The notes below the pieces were generated by a model. The model did no database searches and was not told where the DNA came from. It saw nothing but the letters and a program-made list of their open reading frames with translations. This document shows positions 47,267 to 55,180 of a DNA stretch of 64,000 nt, in pieces. The position numbers were made by a program, and so were the translations under genes. The stretch covers positions 372,001-436,000 of the forward strand of contig CAVQON010000020.1 of the NCBI GenBank assembly GCA_963714455.1, written 5' to 3'. Source of the stretch: CAVQGZ01 sp963714455. GTDB lineage: Bacteria > Actinomycetota > Actinomycetes > Jiangellales > Jiangellaceae. Each line of letters opens with the position of its first letter. Positions within the stretch are counted from its first letter, which is position 1.

Positions 47267-48888
47267 CCGGCCAGCTCCAGCGCGGCGGCGACCTGGCGTA
47301 CCGAGAGCCACGGCTGCGGCGCGAGCACCTTGGCGACCTGGGGGGCGAAAGCCGGCGACGATGCCAGCACGTCGGCGGCTGGGCCGTCGGCGACGACGTC
47401 CCCGTCGGCCAGGATCGCCACTCGGGAGCACACCTCGGCGACCAGCTCGACGTCGTGGGTGGCGAGCATGACGGCGTGGCCGTTGGTGGCCAGTCGTCGC
47501 AGCGCATCGACCAGGCGACGTTTGGCGTGGTAGTCCAGCCCGCGGGTGGGTTCGTCGAGCAGCAGGAGCGCCGGCTCGGAGGCGAGGACGATGCTGAGGG
47601 CAAGCAGCAGGCGCTGGCCCTCGGACAAGTCGCGGGGGTGCAGCGTGACGTCGATGTCGGGGGCCATCGCGGCGAGCACGCGGCGGGTGGCACCGGGGGC
47701 TCGGCCGGCGTCCTGGTCAGCGGTGATGCACTCGTCGGTCACCGACGTGGCGTACAGCAGGTCGCCGGGCTGCTGCGGCACCAGCCCGACGGTCGCCACC
47801 ATGGTCTCCGGCGACGCGCGGCGCGGGTCGAGGCCGCCGACGCTGATCCGCCCGGTCTGGGGGCGCGCCAGGCCGGCCAGGCACGAGAGCAGGCTCGACT
47901 TGCCGGCACCGTTGCGGCCCATCACCGCCATCACCTCGCTGGGACGGATCTGCATCGACACGCCGCGCAGGGCCGTGACGTCGCCGTAGCGCAGCCGCAG
48001 GTCGGTGACCTCGGCGACGGGGAGCGACGGGGCGCGCTCCGGTGCATGGCCGGCAGCGGGAGCCGGGGCGTCCAGGGCACCCAGGCGTCGCCGCAGTTCA
48101 CCGGCGTTGCGGCGGGCGTCGCGCACCGACAGCGGGAGCGGGCTCCATCCCGCCAGGCGTCCCAGCTCGACGACGGGCGGGGCGACCTGGCAGGTGCTCA
48201 TCATCGGCACCGGGTCGCCGGCTCGCAGCGTCCCGTGCTCGCTGAGCTCGACCACCCGGTCGGCGTACTGCACCACCCGTTCGAGCCGGTGCTCGGCGAC
48301 CAGCACGGTGAGCCCGAGGTCGTGGACGAGGCGCTGCAGCGCGGCCAGCACGTCCTCGGCCCCCTGGGGGTCGAGGGCCGAGGTCGGCTCGTCCAGCACG
48401 AGCACCCGGGGGTGCACGGTGAGCGCGGCACCGATGGCCACCCGCTGGCGCTGCCCGCCCGAGAGCGTGCCCAGCGGGCGGTGGCGCAGCTCGGTGAGGC
48501 CGAGCAGGTCGAGCGTCTCCTCGACGCGGCGTCGCATGACGGCTGGGGCCAGGCCGAGCCACTCCATGCCGAACGCGAGCTCGTCCTCGACGACGTCGGC
48601 GACGAACCCGGACGTGGGGTCTTGCAGCACGAGGCCGACCACGTCGGCGAGGTCGCGCGGACGGTGGGCGCGGGTCGAGCGGCCGTCCACAGCGACCGTG
48701 CCGGCGAGCGTTCCGCCGGTGAAGTGGGGCACCAGCCCGTTGACCGCCCGCAGCAGGGTGGACTTGCCGGTTCCTGTCGGACCCACCACGAGGCACATCT
48801 CGCCCTCGGCCACGGTGAGGTCGACGTGGGAGAGGGTCGGCGCGTCCGCGCCGGGATAGGTGATGGTGACGTCGTCGAAGCGGATCAT
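47263..48888 (-). CDS. ECF transporter ATPase, two fused ATP-binding domains (EcfA-EcfA')
   Basis: A 541-residue protein joining two ABC domains in one chain, where most bacteria have two genes. Domain 1 (about 1-230): Walker A GPTGTGKSTLLRAVNGLVPH, signature LSGGQRQRVAIGAALTVHP, Walker B VLVLDEPTSALD. A linker of about 70 residues, poor in motifs (APAAGHAPERAPSL), is followed by domain 2 (about 300-541): Walker A GRNGAGKSSLLSCLAGLARP, signature LSEGQRLLLALSIVLASE, Walker B LLLLDEPTRGLD. It powers uptake through the T component encoded upstream. It overlaps both neighbours by 4 bp. Confidence 0.93.
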   Translation of the reverse strand: MIRFDDVTITYPGADAPTLSHVDLTVAEGEMCLVVGPTGTGKSTLLRAVNGLVPHFTGGTLAGTVAVDGRSTRAHRPRDLADVVGLVLQDPTSGFVADVVEDELAFGMEWLGLAPAVMRRRVEETLDLLGLTELRHRPLGTLSGGQRQRVAIGAALTVHPRVLVLDEPTSALDPQGAEDVLAALQRLVHDLGLTVLVAEHRLERVVQYADRVVELSEHGTLRAGDPVPMMSTCQVAPPVVELGRLAGWSPLPLSVRDARRNAGELRRRLGALDAPAPAAGHAPERAPSLPVAEVTDLRLRYGDVTALRGVSMQIRPSEVMAVMGRNGAGKSSLLSCLAGLARPQTGRISVGGLDPRRASPETMVATVGLVPQQPGDLLYATSVTDECITADQDAGRAPGATRRVLAAMAPDIDVTLHPRDLSEGQRLLLALSIVLASEPALLLLDEPTRGLDYHAKRRLVDALRRLATNGHAVMLATHDVELVAEVCSRVAILADGDVVADGPAADVLASSPAFAPQVAKVLAPQPWLSVRQVAAALELAG

Positions 48889-50036
48889 GCGGCCACCTCC
48901 GCGGGCGCACCCGTCCGGCCGCGCAGGGCTGCCGCCGGGGTGGGCGGAGCGGGGGTGAGGACGGCAGGGGAGGCCGCCACCAGCACGACCAGCAGCACGG
49001 ACGTCGGGAGGCTCGGCGCCACCAAGGGGATGAGCCCGGCCGGGTTCATCGTGGTCGGCATGGCCGCAGCGGCGAGCGTGACGCCGACGGCCGTCGCGAC
49101 GCCGGCCGCCGAGGTCAGCCACTCCGGTGCCAGCCACGGGTCGGGCCGGTAGCGCGTGCGACGCGAGCGCCGTCCTGCCATCAGCGAGCCGCCGAGGGCG
49201 ACGACGACGCTGACAGCCAGCAGGGGGAGCCCGGCGAGCGGGAGCAGCCCCCCGCCCAGCAGGGCGAACAGCGCGATCAGCACCCCGACGAGGCCGAGCA
49301 GCACCAGCGCAGCGGAGGCGCGACGCCAGCGCACCGGCTGGTCACCGGCCCGGGCGAAGCCACGGGAGTCCATCGCCGCAGCCAGGTCGATCGAGCTGGC
49401 GAGCCCGCCCTCCAGAACGGGGACGGCGGTGCGTGCCACGGCGCGCACGCCGCGGGGTGGGCGCCCGCGCAGCTGCTGGGCCTTGCGAACCCGGACGGCG
49501 TCCTCGACCAGGCGCGGCATGTAGGTGAGCGCGACGACCAGCGCGACCCCGACCTCGTAGAGAGCCCCCGGCACGGTCTTGAGCAGCCGTCGCGGGTCGG
49601 CGAGAGCGTTCGCGGCCCCTACTGCCGCCAGCACGGCCAGCAGCTGCAGCCCCTGGTAGAGGGCGAACAGCATGCTCTCGGCAGTCACCGCCCCACCGAG
49701 GCGGATGCCGGCGAGCGCCGCGGGAAGGCCGACCTCGGGCAGCGTGACGAGCACCGTCGTCCCGGGCACCGTGTCGAGCACCAGCGCAGTGAACACGAGC
49801 CGGACGACCAGCAGCGCGGCACCGAGGCCCAGGAAGGCGACGAACGACCGCGACCAGGGGGAGGCCGTCCGCCGCGACGCCACCACCAGCGCGGCAACCG
49901 CGATGATCAGCAGCAGCACGAACGGGTTCGTCGTGCGCGTCGCAGCAGTCACCAGCCCCAGCGCCCACACCCACCAGGCAGCCGGGTGCAGCAGACGTGG
50001 TTCCCACGCCTGCTGGTACCGGCCGCTGATGCTCAC
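48885..50036 (-). CDS. ECF transporter transmembrane (T) component, CbiQ family
   Basis: A 383-residue membrane protein with about seven hydrophobic segments. The coupling region is visible: VALVVALTYMPRLVEDAVRV followed by RKAQQLRGRPPRGVRAVART and SSIDLAAAMDSRGFARAG. The latter contain the Ala-x-x-x-RG helix motifs (KAQQLRGR and AMDSRGFAR) that dock on the two ATPases. It links the ATPase with the S component. The C-terminal third adds extra hydrophobic segments beyond the usual CbiQ length. The GTG at 50036 is set by the 4-bp overlap with the SCO2322-like gene. Confidence 0.9.
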   Translation of the reverse strand: MSISGRYQQAWEPRLLHPAAWWVWALGLVTAATRTTNPFVLLLIIAVAALVVASRRTASPWSRSFVAFLGLGAALLVVRLVFTALVLDTVPGTTVLVTLPEVGLPAALAGIRLGGAVTAESMLFALYQGLQLLAVLAAVGAANALADPRRLLKTVPGALYEVGVALVVALTYMPRLVEDAVRVRKAQQLRGRPPRGVRAVARTAVPVLEGGLASSIDLAAAMDSRGFARAGDQPVRWRRASAALVLLGLVGVLIALFALLGGGLLPLAGLPLLAVSVVVALGGSLMAGRRSRRTRYRPDPWLAPEWLTSAAGVATAVGVTLAAAAMPTTMNPAGLIPLVAPSLPTSVLLVVLVAASPAVLTPAPPTPAAALRGRTGAPAEVAA

Positions 50037-50710
50037 GCGTCGGCGATGTCGTCCGGGGAGCGGCGCCGTGCGATGGCGATGCCGGCTGTTGCGACGACGG
50101 CCACGGCCACGACCCCGACGAGCAGCCCCGTCCAGCTCGTGGCGTCTCCTTCGTCGACGCTGGTCGCCAGCTCGAGCTCGACCGCCGCCTCGTCGCCGGA
50201 CGGGGCCTCGCCCTCCACCGGGTCGCCGCATCCGGTTGTGGGGTAGCCGTCCACCCCGCAGACGAACCCGCCGTCGCCCAGCCGCAGCTCGGCGACTGCG
50301 GCCAGCGCTCCGGAGCCCGAGGCGTCCTCGGGCACCTGCGCACATGCCCCGCGCGCGGCGGGGACGGTGTCGCCGTCCGGGGCGTCCTCGACGGTTCCGT
50401 AGTCGATCACGACGCCGACCCGCTTGGTGCCGTCCTCGGCCGGGACACTGCCGCAGAGCTGCTCGAAGTCACCGACCGCCCGTGGGTACCGGGTGGAGGC
50501 CTCGTCCGCGGTGGCGAACCGCCAGCCTTCGACGCTGCCGTCGGCCGGGATCGCCTCGCTGGGCCCCGCCTCGGCGAACACCCAGGCGTCGTCCGCCCAG
50601 GCGTAGTAGCCCCAGTAGCGGAACGCCTCGGCGTTCGCGGGGGCAGCCAGCGCGACGCTGCCGACGACGAACGCCAGGGCGACGAGCAGGCGAGTGATGG
50701 AGCGGGCCAT
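50033..50710 (-). CDS. SCO2322-family exported protein, first gene of the B12 operon
   Basis: A 225-residue protein with a signal peptide (LLVALAFVVGSVALAAPANA), a mature domain of about 130 residues with YWGYYAWADDAWVFAEAGPS and four cysteines (QLCGSVP, GACAQV, FVCGVD, TTGCGD), then a C-terminal membrane helix (TGLLVGVVAVAVVATAGIAI) and a basic tail. This matches the SCO2322 family known beside ECF transporters in Streptomyces; its function is unknown. Two disulfides and a membrane anchor suggest an extracytoplasmic corrinoid or substrate-capture role, which is inference. The ATG at 50710 follows GAGAGGA by a few bases, within the reach of riboswitch control. Confidence 0.82.
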   Translation of the reverse strand: MARSITRLLVALAFVVGSVALAAPANAEAFRYWGYYAWADDAWVFAEAGPSEAIPADGSVEGWRFATADEASTRYPRAVGDFEQLCGSVPAEDGTKRVGVVIDYGTVEDAPDGDTVPAARGACAQVPEDASGSGALAAVAELRLGDGGFVCGVDGYPTTGCGDPVEGEAPSGDEAAVELELATSVDEGDATSWTGLLVGVVAVAVVATAGIAIARRRSPDDIADA

Positions 50711-50820
50711 GCGGTTCCTCTCGGATCTGCAGGTCCCGCGTGACGGAGGTGCTCCACCGGACGCGCTCGGCCGCTGGGGCGACTCAAGCGGTCCGTCGGA
50801 CCGGCTCCGTCCCGCAGACC
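50711..50820 (-). promoter_or_regulatory. Leader between riboswitch and first codon (expression platform)
   Basis: About 110 nt with GACGGAG (minus strand) early and CTCCGTC later, able to pair, plus a GGTCC-GAC-GGACC hairpin. No T-tract is seen, so translation control through the GAGAGGA ribosome site seems more likely than termination. The mechanism is not proven by sequence. Confidence 0.45.
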
Positions 50821-50985
50821 TCGACGGGACATCGGTGGAGCCTGACGACTTCGGCCGGTGCTCCGGCTTGCCGCGTGGCCACCAGCGGTGCTGGTGGGCG
50901 GCCTACGGTTGCGGGTCAGCGTCGGCGTCCGACCGACTTCCCCTGCCGTAGTCGTGAGGTGAGCGAAGGTTCCCACGCGGGCCCC
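50821..50985 (-). ncRNA. Cobalamin riboswitch (adenosylcobalamin aptamer)
   Basis: On the minus strand the core reads GGGAAGTCGGTCGGACGCC (about 50943 down to 50924), then GACGCTGACCCGCAACCGTA, matching the GGGAAnnnGGTGnnAnTCC...CGCTGnCCCGCnACnGT heart of B12 aptamers. A B12-box-like AAGCCGGAGCACCGGCC follows at 50853-50869, corresponding to AAGCCAGGAGACCTGCC. Spacing between the blocks is typical, with a variable hairpin (CCACCAGCACCGCTGGTGG). It lies upstream of a five-gene ECF/cobT operon, so B12 should repress that operon. Exact ends are approximate. Confidence 0.88.
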
Positions 50986-51011
50986 GGCTGCGTCAAAGGA
51001 CGTTCGACCAT

Positions 51012-51017
51012 TACGTT
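51012..51017 (+). promoter_or_regulatory. -10 element of the 74-residue protein gene (leaderless)
   Basis: TACGTT ends 6 nt before the GTG at 51024 and faces away from the riboswitch promoter region. Confidence 0.5.
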
Positions 51018-51023
51018 TGTCGC

Positions 51024-51248
51024 GTGGCAGCAACCGGGACGTGGCGATGGTCGTACATGAGCGTGGACGGCTCCGAGCCGCCGCCGAGCGCCCCTGCGCC
51101 GGGCAGCTTCGTCAGCCAGGCCGACGCCGAGACGTTCATCGGCGAGTCGTGGCGCGAGCTGCTGGCCGCCGGGGTCGACCAGGTGAGCCTGTTCGACGGT
51201 GACCGCAAGGTGTACGGACCGATGAGCCTGCACCCGGCAGGCGGCTAG
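51024..51248 (+). CDS. Conserved small actinobacterial protein
   Basis: A 74-residue soluble protein: MAATGTWRWSYMSVDGSEPP, a Pro/Ala-rich stretch, then FVSQADAETFIGESWRELLA and AGVDQVSLFDGDRKVYGPMS. The tryptophan-rich start, the helix ESWRELLAAGVDQVxLxDGD and the terminal GPMSLHP occur, as I recall, in a family of about 70 residues across actinobacteria with no known function. The GTG at 51024 is set by TACGTT at 6 nt; a downstream ATG is possible but would remove the conserved start. It sits between the B12 riboswitch and cobS, yet nothing in it suggests cobamide work. Confidence 0.75.
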   Translation: MAATGTWRWSYMSVDGSEPPPSAPAPGSFVSQADAETFIGESWRELLAAGVDQVSLFDGDRKVYGPMSLHPAGG

Positions 51249-51276
51249 CGGACGGTCGTCGCAGCCCGAGTCGGCG

Positions 51277-52041
51277 CTACGCGAGCGCGGCGACGACGAG
51301 GACGGCGGTCGTCGCCGTCTCCAGCGAGGCGCCGAGCACGTCGCCGCTGACCCCGCCGAGGCGCCGCACGCAGATCGAGGTCACCACTGCGCCGGCAACA
51401 AGTCCGATCACGACCGCGGCCGGCCACAGGGCCAGCGGCCCGAGGCCCACCAGCCACGCCGCCAGGGCGACCCCGACCAGCACGGTGAGGGTGAGCAGGG
51501 CGGCCGAGACCCGCGTGACGGTGCCCGCGACGGTCGAGCCGAGGCCCGACGAGGCGGCCGCCGGCACCCCGTCCACACACGCGAGCGCGACGCTGAGACG
51601 GCCCGTCACCGCCGCAACCACCAGCGCGAATGCGGCGTGGCCGGGCTCGCTGGTCGACCCGAGGGCCACGACCTGCACGACGAGCACGAGAACGAGGGTC
51701 ATCACCCCGAAGGCGCCGACCGACGGGTCCTTCATGACGGCGCGGGCGCGCTGCGGCCCGGCGGCGCTGCCGAGCGCGTCGGCGACGTCGGCGAGGCCAT
51801 CGAGGTGCAGCCCGCGCGTGAGCCATGCGAGGGCCGCGACGGCCAGGGCGGCGGCCAGCAGGGCTGGGCCGTCCACTGCGGCCACGGCGAGAAGGAGCAG
51901 GGCCGGCAGCAGCGCCAGCGCCAGCCCGGTGACCGGCGCGAGCAGCATGGCGGGGCCGGCGACTCGGCGCTCGAGGGTGGCCGGCGGTGTGACGGGCACC
52001 CGGGTGAACGTGCCGACGGCCAGGCGGACGGCGTCGATCAC
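51277..52041 (-). CDS. cobS: Adenosylcobinamide-GDP ribazoletransferase
   Basis: A 254-residue polytopic membrane enzyme for the last step of cobamide assembly, joining adenosylcobinamide-GDP to alpha-ribazole. Motifs: LTRGLHLDGLADVADALG (the acidic DGLxDxxDA substrate-metal signature), ARAVMKDPSVGAFGV and RRLGGVSGDVLGASLETATT near the end. Six to seven hydrophobic segments are seen. The GTG at 52041 overlaps the cobU fusion by 4 bp, so the two are coupled. Unlike cobT, this pair lies upstream of the riboswitch and may not be B12-controlled. Confidence 0.94.
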   Translation of the reverse strand: MIDAVRLAVGTFTRVPVTPPATLERRVAGPAMLLAPVTGLALALLPALLLLAVAAVDGPALLAAALAVAALAWLTRGLHLDGLADVADALGSAAGPQRARAVMKDPSVGAFGVMTLVLVLVVQVVALGSTSEPGHAAFALVVAAVTGRLSVALACVDGVPAAASSGLGSTVAGTVTRVSAALLTLTVLVGVALAAWLVGLGPLALWPAAVVIGLVAGAVVTSICVRRLGGVSGDVLGASLETATTAVLVVAALA

Positions 52042-53411
52042 CGCAGCGGAGTCTCGAGCCCGGCGACCACCAGCGACACCGCGTCGCACTCGGCCGCCAG
52101 CCGAGCGTTCAGGCGCCCCATCTCGTCGCGGAAGACCCGGCCGGCCCAGGTGTCAGGTACCACGCCCGACCCGGTCTCGTTGCTCACCGCGACGACCCGC
52201 CGGGTGGTCGTGCGCCACGCGGCCAGCAGCGCGTCCACCTGGGCGCTCACACGAGCCCGACCGCCGGCGTGCCAGGCCGACTCGTCCCAGGCAGCGGCGT
52301 CGTCCATGACGGCCGTGAGCCACAGCGTCAGGCAGTCGATCAGCAGTGGGGGGCCGTCCGCGCGCAGCAGCCCCACCAGGTCGGTGCTCGACTCGGTGGT
52401 CCACCCTGCCGGGCGTCGGGCCTGGTGGCGCTCGACGCGGGCGCGCCAGTCGGGGTCGTCGTCGCGTTCGCCCCCGGTTGCCACGTAGGTGACCGCTCCG
52501 ACGTCGGCCAGCAGCGACTCGGCCAGCGCGCTCTTGCCTGAGCGGGTGCCACCGAGCACCAGCACGCGCTGGGGGTGTTCGCCGGACGGGCTGTCGGCGA
52601 CAGGGGCCTCGGCCGGCTCGGGCCCGATCCTCACCCGCAGGCCGTCGAGCCCCGGCGCGGCGCCCCACCGGGCCAGCACGGTGCGGAGCTCGTCCTCGGG
52701 CGGGTTGTGGTGGCTCAGGTGGACGGCGAGCACGCGCGAGCGGTCGGTGAGAGCACCGTTGGCGCGAAGCGCGCCCAGCACGCGGGGGAACGTGGCCAGG
52801 TCGAGGTGCAGGGTGGCGTGCGCGGTGTGCCGACCGAACGTCTGCTCGACGAGGGCGAGGTCGTAGGCCCGCCCGGCGCAGGCAGCAACGGTGTCGGCGG
52901 GCAGCGGACCGGTGTCGGTGGCGTACAGCAGCCGCGCCCCGGCGGCATCGGTGACGTCGTAGAGCAGTGTCGCGACCTCGTGCGCGGCGGGCAGGGCGCG
53001 CACCGTCAGCCCGGCGATCTGCACCTCGTCGCCGGCGTGCAGAGCCTGCGCGGTCACCGAGGGGGCGTCGGCGAACCAGCGCTGCACCTCGTCGACCACC
53101 GGCTGCGGTCCGTGCACGGTGACCGGCGCGCCGCCGGTCGCCCAGGCGCGCCACAGCAGCGTCGCCGGCGCGAGGTGGTCGGGATGGGCATGCGTGACGA
53201 GCACGTCACGGACGCCGCGCAGGTCGACGCCCAGCAGCTCGGCCTGCCGGGCCGTGTCGGGGCCCATGTCGAGCAGCAGGCGGGCGTCGACGAGGGCGGA
53301 TGTGCTGACTCGTCGGCGGCGGTCGGCGCGCTGGGCCTGGCACGAGGCGCACCCGCAGAAGGGGTTCGGCCAGCCGTCTGCCGAGCCACTGCCCAGCAGC
53401 ACGACCTCCAC
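52038..53411 (-). CDS. cobU: Fusion of metallo-beta-lactamase-fold domain and CobU
   Basis: A 457-residue two-domain protein. The N-terminal part (about 1-255) is an MBL-fold hydrolase of the PhnP/RNase Z-like group: VVLLGSGSADGWPNPFCGCA, VLVTHAHPDHLAPATLLW (HxHxDH) and LAVHLSHHNPPEDELRTVLA. It also carries a CGCASCQAQR cysteine motif as in PhnP, which often binds an extra zinc. The C-terminal part (about 280-457) is CobU: VLVLGGTRSGKSALAESLLA P-loop, RHQARRPAGWTTES with the GMP-linked His, and VAVSNETGSGVVPDTWAGRVFRDEMG-type blocks (NETGSG and GRLNARLAAECD). CobU phosphorylates adenosylcobinamide and adds GMP. Similar fusions exist in Streptomyces; the MBL role is unknown. Confidence 0.9.
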   Translation of the reverse strand: MEVVLLGSGSADGWPNPFCGCASCQAQRADRRRRVSTSALVDARLLLDMGPDTARQAELLGVDLRGVRDVLVTHAHPDHLAPATLLWRAWATGGAPVTVHGPQPVVDEVQRWFADAPSVTAQALHAGDEVQIAGLTVRALPAAHEVATLLYDVTDAAGARLLYATDTGPLPADTVAACAGRAYDLALVEQTFGRHTAHATLHLDLATFPRVLGALRANGALTDRSRVLAVHLSHHNPPEDELRTVLARWGAAPGLDGLRVRIGPEPAEAPVADSPSGEHPQRVLVLGGTRSGKSALAESLLADVGAVTYVATGGERDDDPDWRARVERHQARRPAGWTTESSTDLVGLLRADGPPLLIDCLTLWLTAVMDDAAAWDESAWHAGGRARVSAQVDALLAAWRTTTRRVVAVSNETGSGVVPDTWAGRVFRDEMGRLNARLAAECDAVSLVVAGLETPLR

Positions 53412-53435
53412 GAGCGTAGAAGCCTACGAACCTGC

Positions 53436-54449
53436 TCAGCCGGGACGCTTCTGCGGCGAGCGCGCCGCCGTCATGGCGGGGTCCCGGATGACGGCGGCGC
53501 CCAGCGCGTCGTCGATGGCACTCATCACCTCGGCGGGCAGCCTCACCCCGGCCGCCTCCACGTTCTCGGCCACCTGCTCCGGACGCGACGCCCCGATGAT
53601 GGCGGCGGCCACGTTGTCGTTCTGAAGCACCCATGCGACGGCGAGCTGGGCCATGCTCAGACCCACCTTCTCCGCGACCAGGGACAGGCCCTGGACGGCG
53701 GTGAGCACCTCGTCAGACATCCAGCCCTTGACGAAAGACGCGCCGCCCCCGGTCGTGTCGGTGGCGCGCGACCCGGCCGGCGGCTGCTCCCCTGGCCGGT
53801 ACTTGCCGGTGAGCACCCCTTGGGCGACCGGCGACCAGACGATCTGCGACAGGCCCTCCTCGCGGCAGGCCGGCACGACCTCGTCCTCGATGACCCGCCA
53901 CAGCATCGAGTACTGGGGCTGGCTGGAGACGAACGGCACGTGCAGCTCGCGCGCGAGCGCGGCCCCGGCGCGGATCTGGTCGGCGGTCCACTCCGACACG
54001 CCGATGTAGAGCGCCTTGCCGGATCGCACGACGTCGGCGAAGGCCTGCATCGTCTCTTCGAGCGGGGTCTCGGTGTCGAAGCGGTGGGCCTGGTAGAGGT
54101 CGACGTAGTCGGTACGCAGCCGGCGCAGCGAGGCGTCGATCGACTCGCGGATGTGCTTGCGGCTCAGCCCCATGTCGTTGGGCCCGCCCGGCCCCGTGGG
54201 CCAGTAGACCTTGGTGAAGATCTCCAGGGACTCGCGGCGCTCGGCGGCCAGCGCGGTGCCCAGGACGGTCTCGGCTGCGCCGTTCATGTAGACGTCGGCC
54301 GTGTCGAACGACGTGATCCCGGCATCGAGCGCCGCCTGAACGCAGGCCTGCGCGGTGCCGTCGTCCACCTGGCCACCGTGGGTGATCCAGTTGCCGTAGG
54401 TGATCTCGCTGATCTTCAGGCCGGACCGGCCGAGGTATCGAAACTCCAT
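53436..54449 (-). CDS. Aldo-keto reductase (K+-channel beta-subunit-like)
   Basis: A 337-residue NADPH-dependent reductase with a TIM barrel. Motifs: MEFRYLGRSGLKISEITYGN, ITSFDTADVYMNGAAETVLG with the catalytic Asp and Tyr, the catalytic Lys in EIFTKVYWP, YVDLYQAHRFDTETPLEETM with the active-site His, and AVAWVLQNDNVAAAIIGASR followed by PEQVAENVEA for cofactor binding. It is most like the Kv-beta/YghZ group. The ATG at 54449 has TAGGGT 7 nt upstream. It precedes cobU by 24 bp on the same strand; a cobamide role is not implied. Confidence 0.9.
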   Translation of the reverse strand: MEFRYLGRSGLKISEITYGNWITHGGQVDDGTAQACVQAALDAGITSFDTADVYMNGAAETVLGTALAAERRESLEIFTKVYWPTGPGGPNDMGLSRKHIRESIDASLRRLRTDYVDLYQAHRFDTETPLEETMQAFADVVRSGKALYIGVSEWTADQIRAGAALARELHVPFVSSQPQYSMLWRVIEDEVVPACREEGLSQIVWSPVAQGVLTGKYRPGEQPPAGSRATDTTGGGASFVKGWMSDEVLTAVQGLSLVAEKVGLSMAQLAVAWVLQNDNVAAAIIGASRPEQVAENVEAAGVRLPAEVMSAIDDALGAAVIRDPAMTAARSPQKRPG

Positions 54450-54502
54450 GCCCTCGACCCTATCCACCGGGCGCGCGGCGCCGCGCGGCGAGCGATGCGT
54501 CG

Positions 54503-55099
54503 TCAGCCGCGCGGGGGCTGGCCGGGGCGCACCGCCGGCTTCGGCAGGCGCAGGCGGCGCATCTGGGTGGCGCGCACCACGCCGTACATGGTGTTGCCCT
54601 TGCTGGTGTCGTCGGGGAACCGCTCGGCGATGCCCTTGCGCAGCCGGTACCCGAGCCAGCCGAGCTCGGCGAACACCAGGGCGATCGCCACCAGCCACAC
54701 GAGCGTGATGGTCTGCACGAGCGCCGGGATCGGGAGAAGCGACAGCGCCAGGATGCCGATCATCACCGGCAGGAAGAACTCGGTGAGCAGCCGTCGGCCG
54801 TCGACCATGTCTCGCACGTAACGGCGCACGTCACCCTGGTCGCGGCGCGGGAAGTGGCTCTCGTCGCCGGACTGCATGGCCTTGTACGTCGCGTCGCGCT
54901 CGGCGCGGGCCAGCTCCTTCTGCTTCTTGCGCGCCTGCTTCTTGTTCAGCGTGGGCTTGACGCGCTCCTTGCGGGCTGCCTCGGCCTCCTTGCGGGTCGG
55001 CGTGGGTCGGCCCTTGCCCCCAGCAGGGGCGTCGCTCGCCACGGACGCGGGCGTTGAGGCAGCGGCGTCGGACTCGGCGGAGCTCTGTCGGCGGAACAT
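54503..55099 (-). CDS. DUF3043 membrane protein
   Basis: A 198-residue protein: a disordered Ala/Ser start, a very basic helix (KGRPTPTRKEAEAARKERVK and NKKQARKKQKELARAERDAT), the segment HFPRRDQGDVRRYVRDMVDG, and two membrane helices (FFLPVMIGILALSLLPIPAL and VWLVAIALVFAELGWLGYRL). The RDMVDGR-R-LTEFFLP block identifies DUF3043 (Rv2206-like), an actinobacterial family without known function. The ATG at 55099 has TATCCT 7 nt upstream. It is divergent from pspA, 81 bp away; the neighbour relation is conserved enough in actinobacteria to hint at an envelope role. Confidence 0.9.
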   Translation of the reverse strand: MFRRQSSAESDAAASTPASVASDAPAGGKGRPTPTRKEAEAARKERVKPTLNKKQARKKQKELARAERDATYKAMQSGDESHFPRRDQGDVRRYVRDMVDGRRLLTEFFLPVMIGILALSLLPIPALVQTITLVWLVAIALVFAELGWLGYRLRKGIAERFPDDTSKGNTMYGVVRATQMRRLRLPKPAVRPGQPPRG

Positions 55100-55106
55100 C
55101 GGCGCC

Positions 55107-55112
55107 AGGATA
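55107..55112 (-). promoter_or_regulatory. -10 element of the DUF3043 gene (leaderless)
   Basis: TATCCT on the minus strand ends 7 nt before the ATG at 55099. Confidence 0.5.
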
Positions 55113-55168
55113 CGTGGTGCCCACGGCGCAGGCGCGGGTTCGCGGTGACGTTTGCCCGACCCCGGGCC

Positions 55169-55174
55169 TAGTCT
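55169..55174 (+). promoter_or_regulatory. -10 element of the psp cluster (leaderless)
   Basis: TAGTCT ends 6 nt before the ATG of pspA at 55181. A GTGACG hexamer 18 bp upstream (55145-55150) could be a weak -35. Confidence 0.5.
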
Positions 55175-55180
55175 GCTCCC

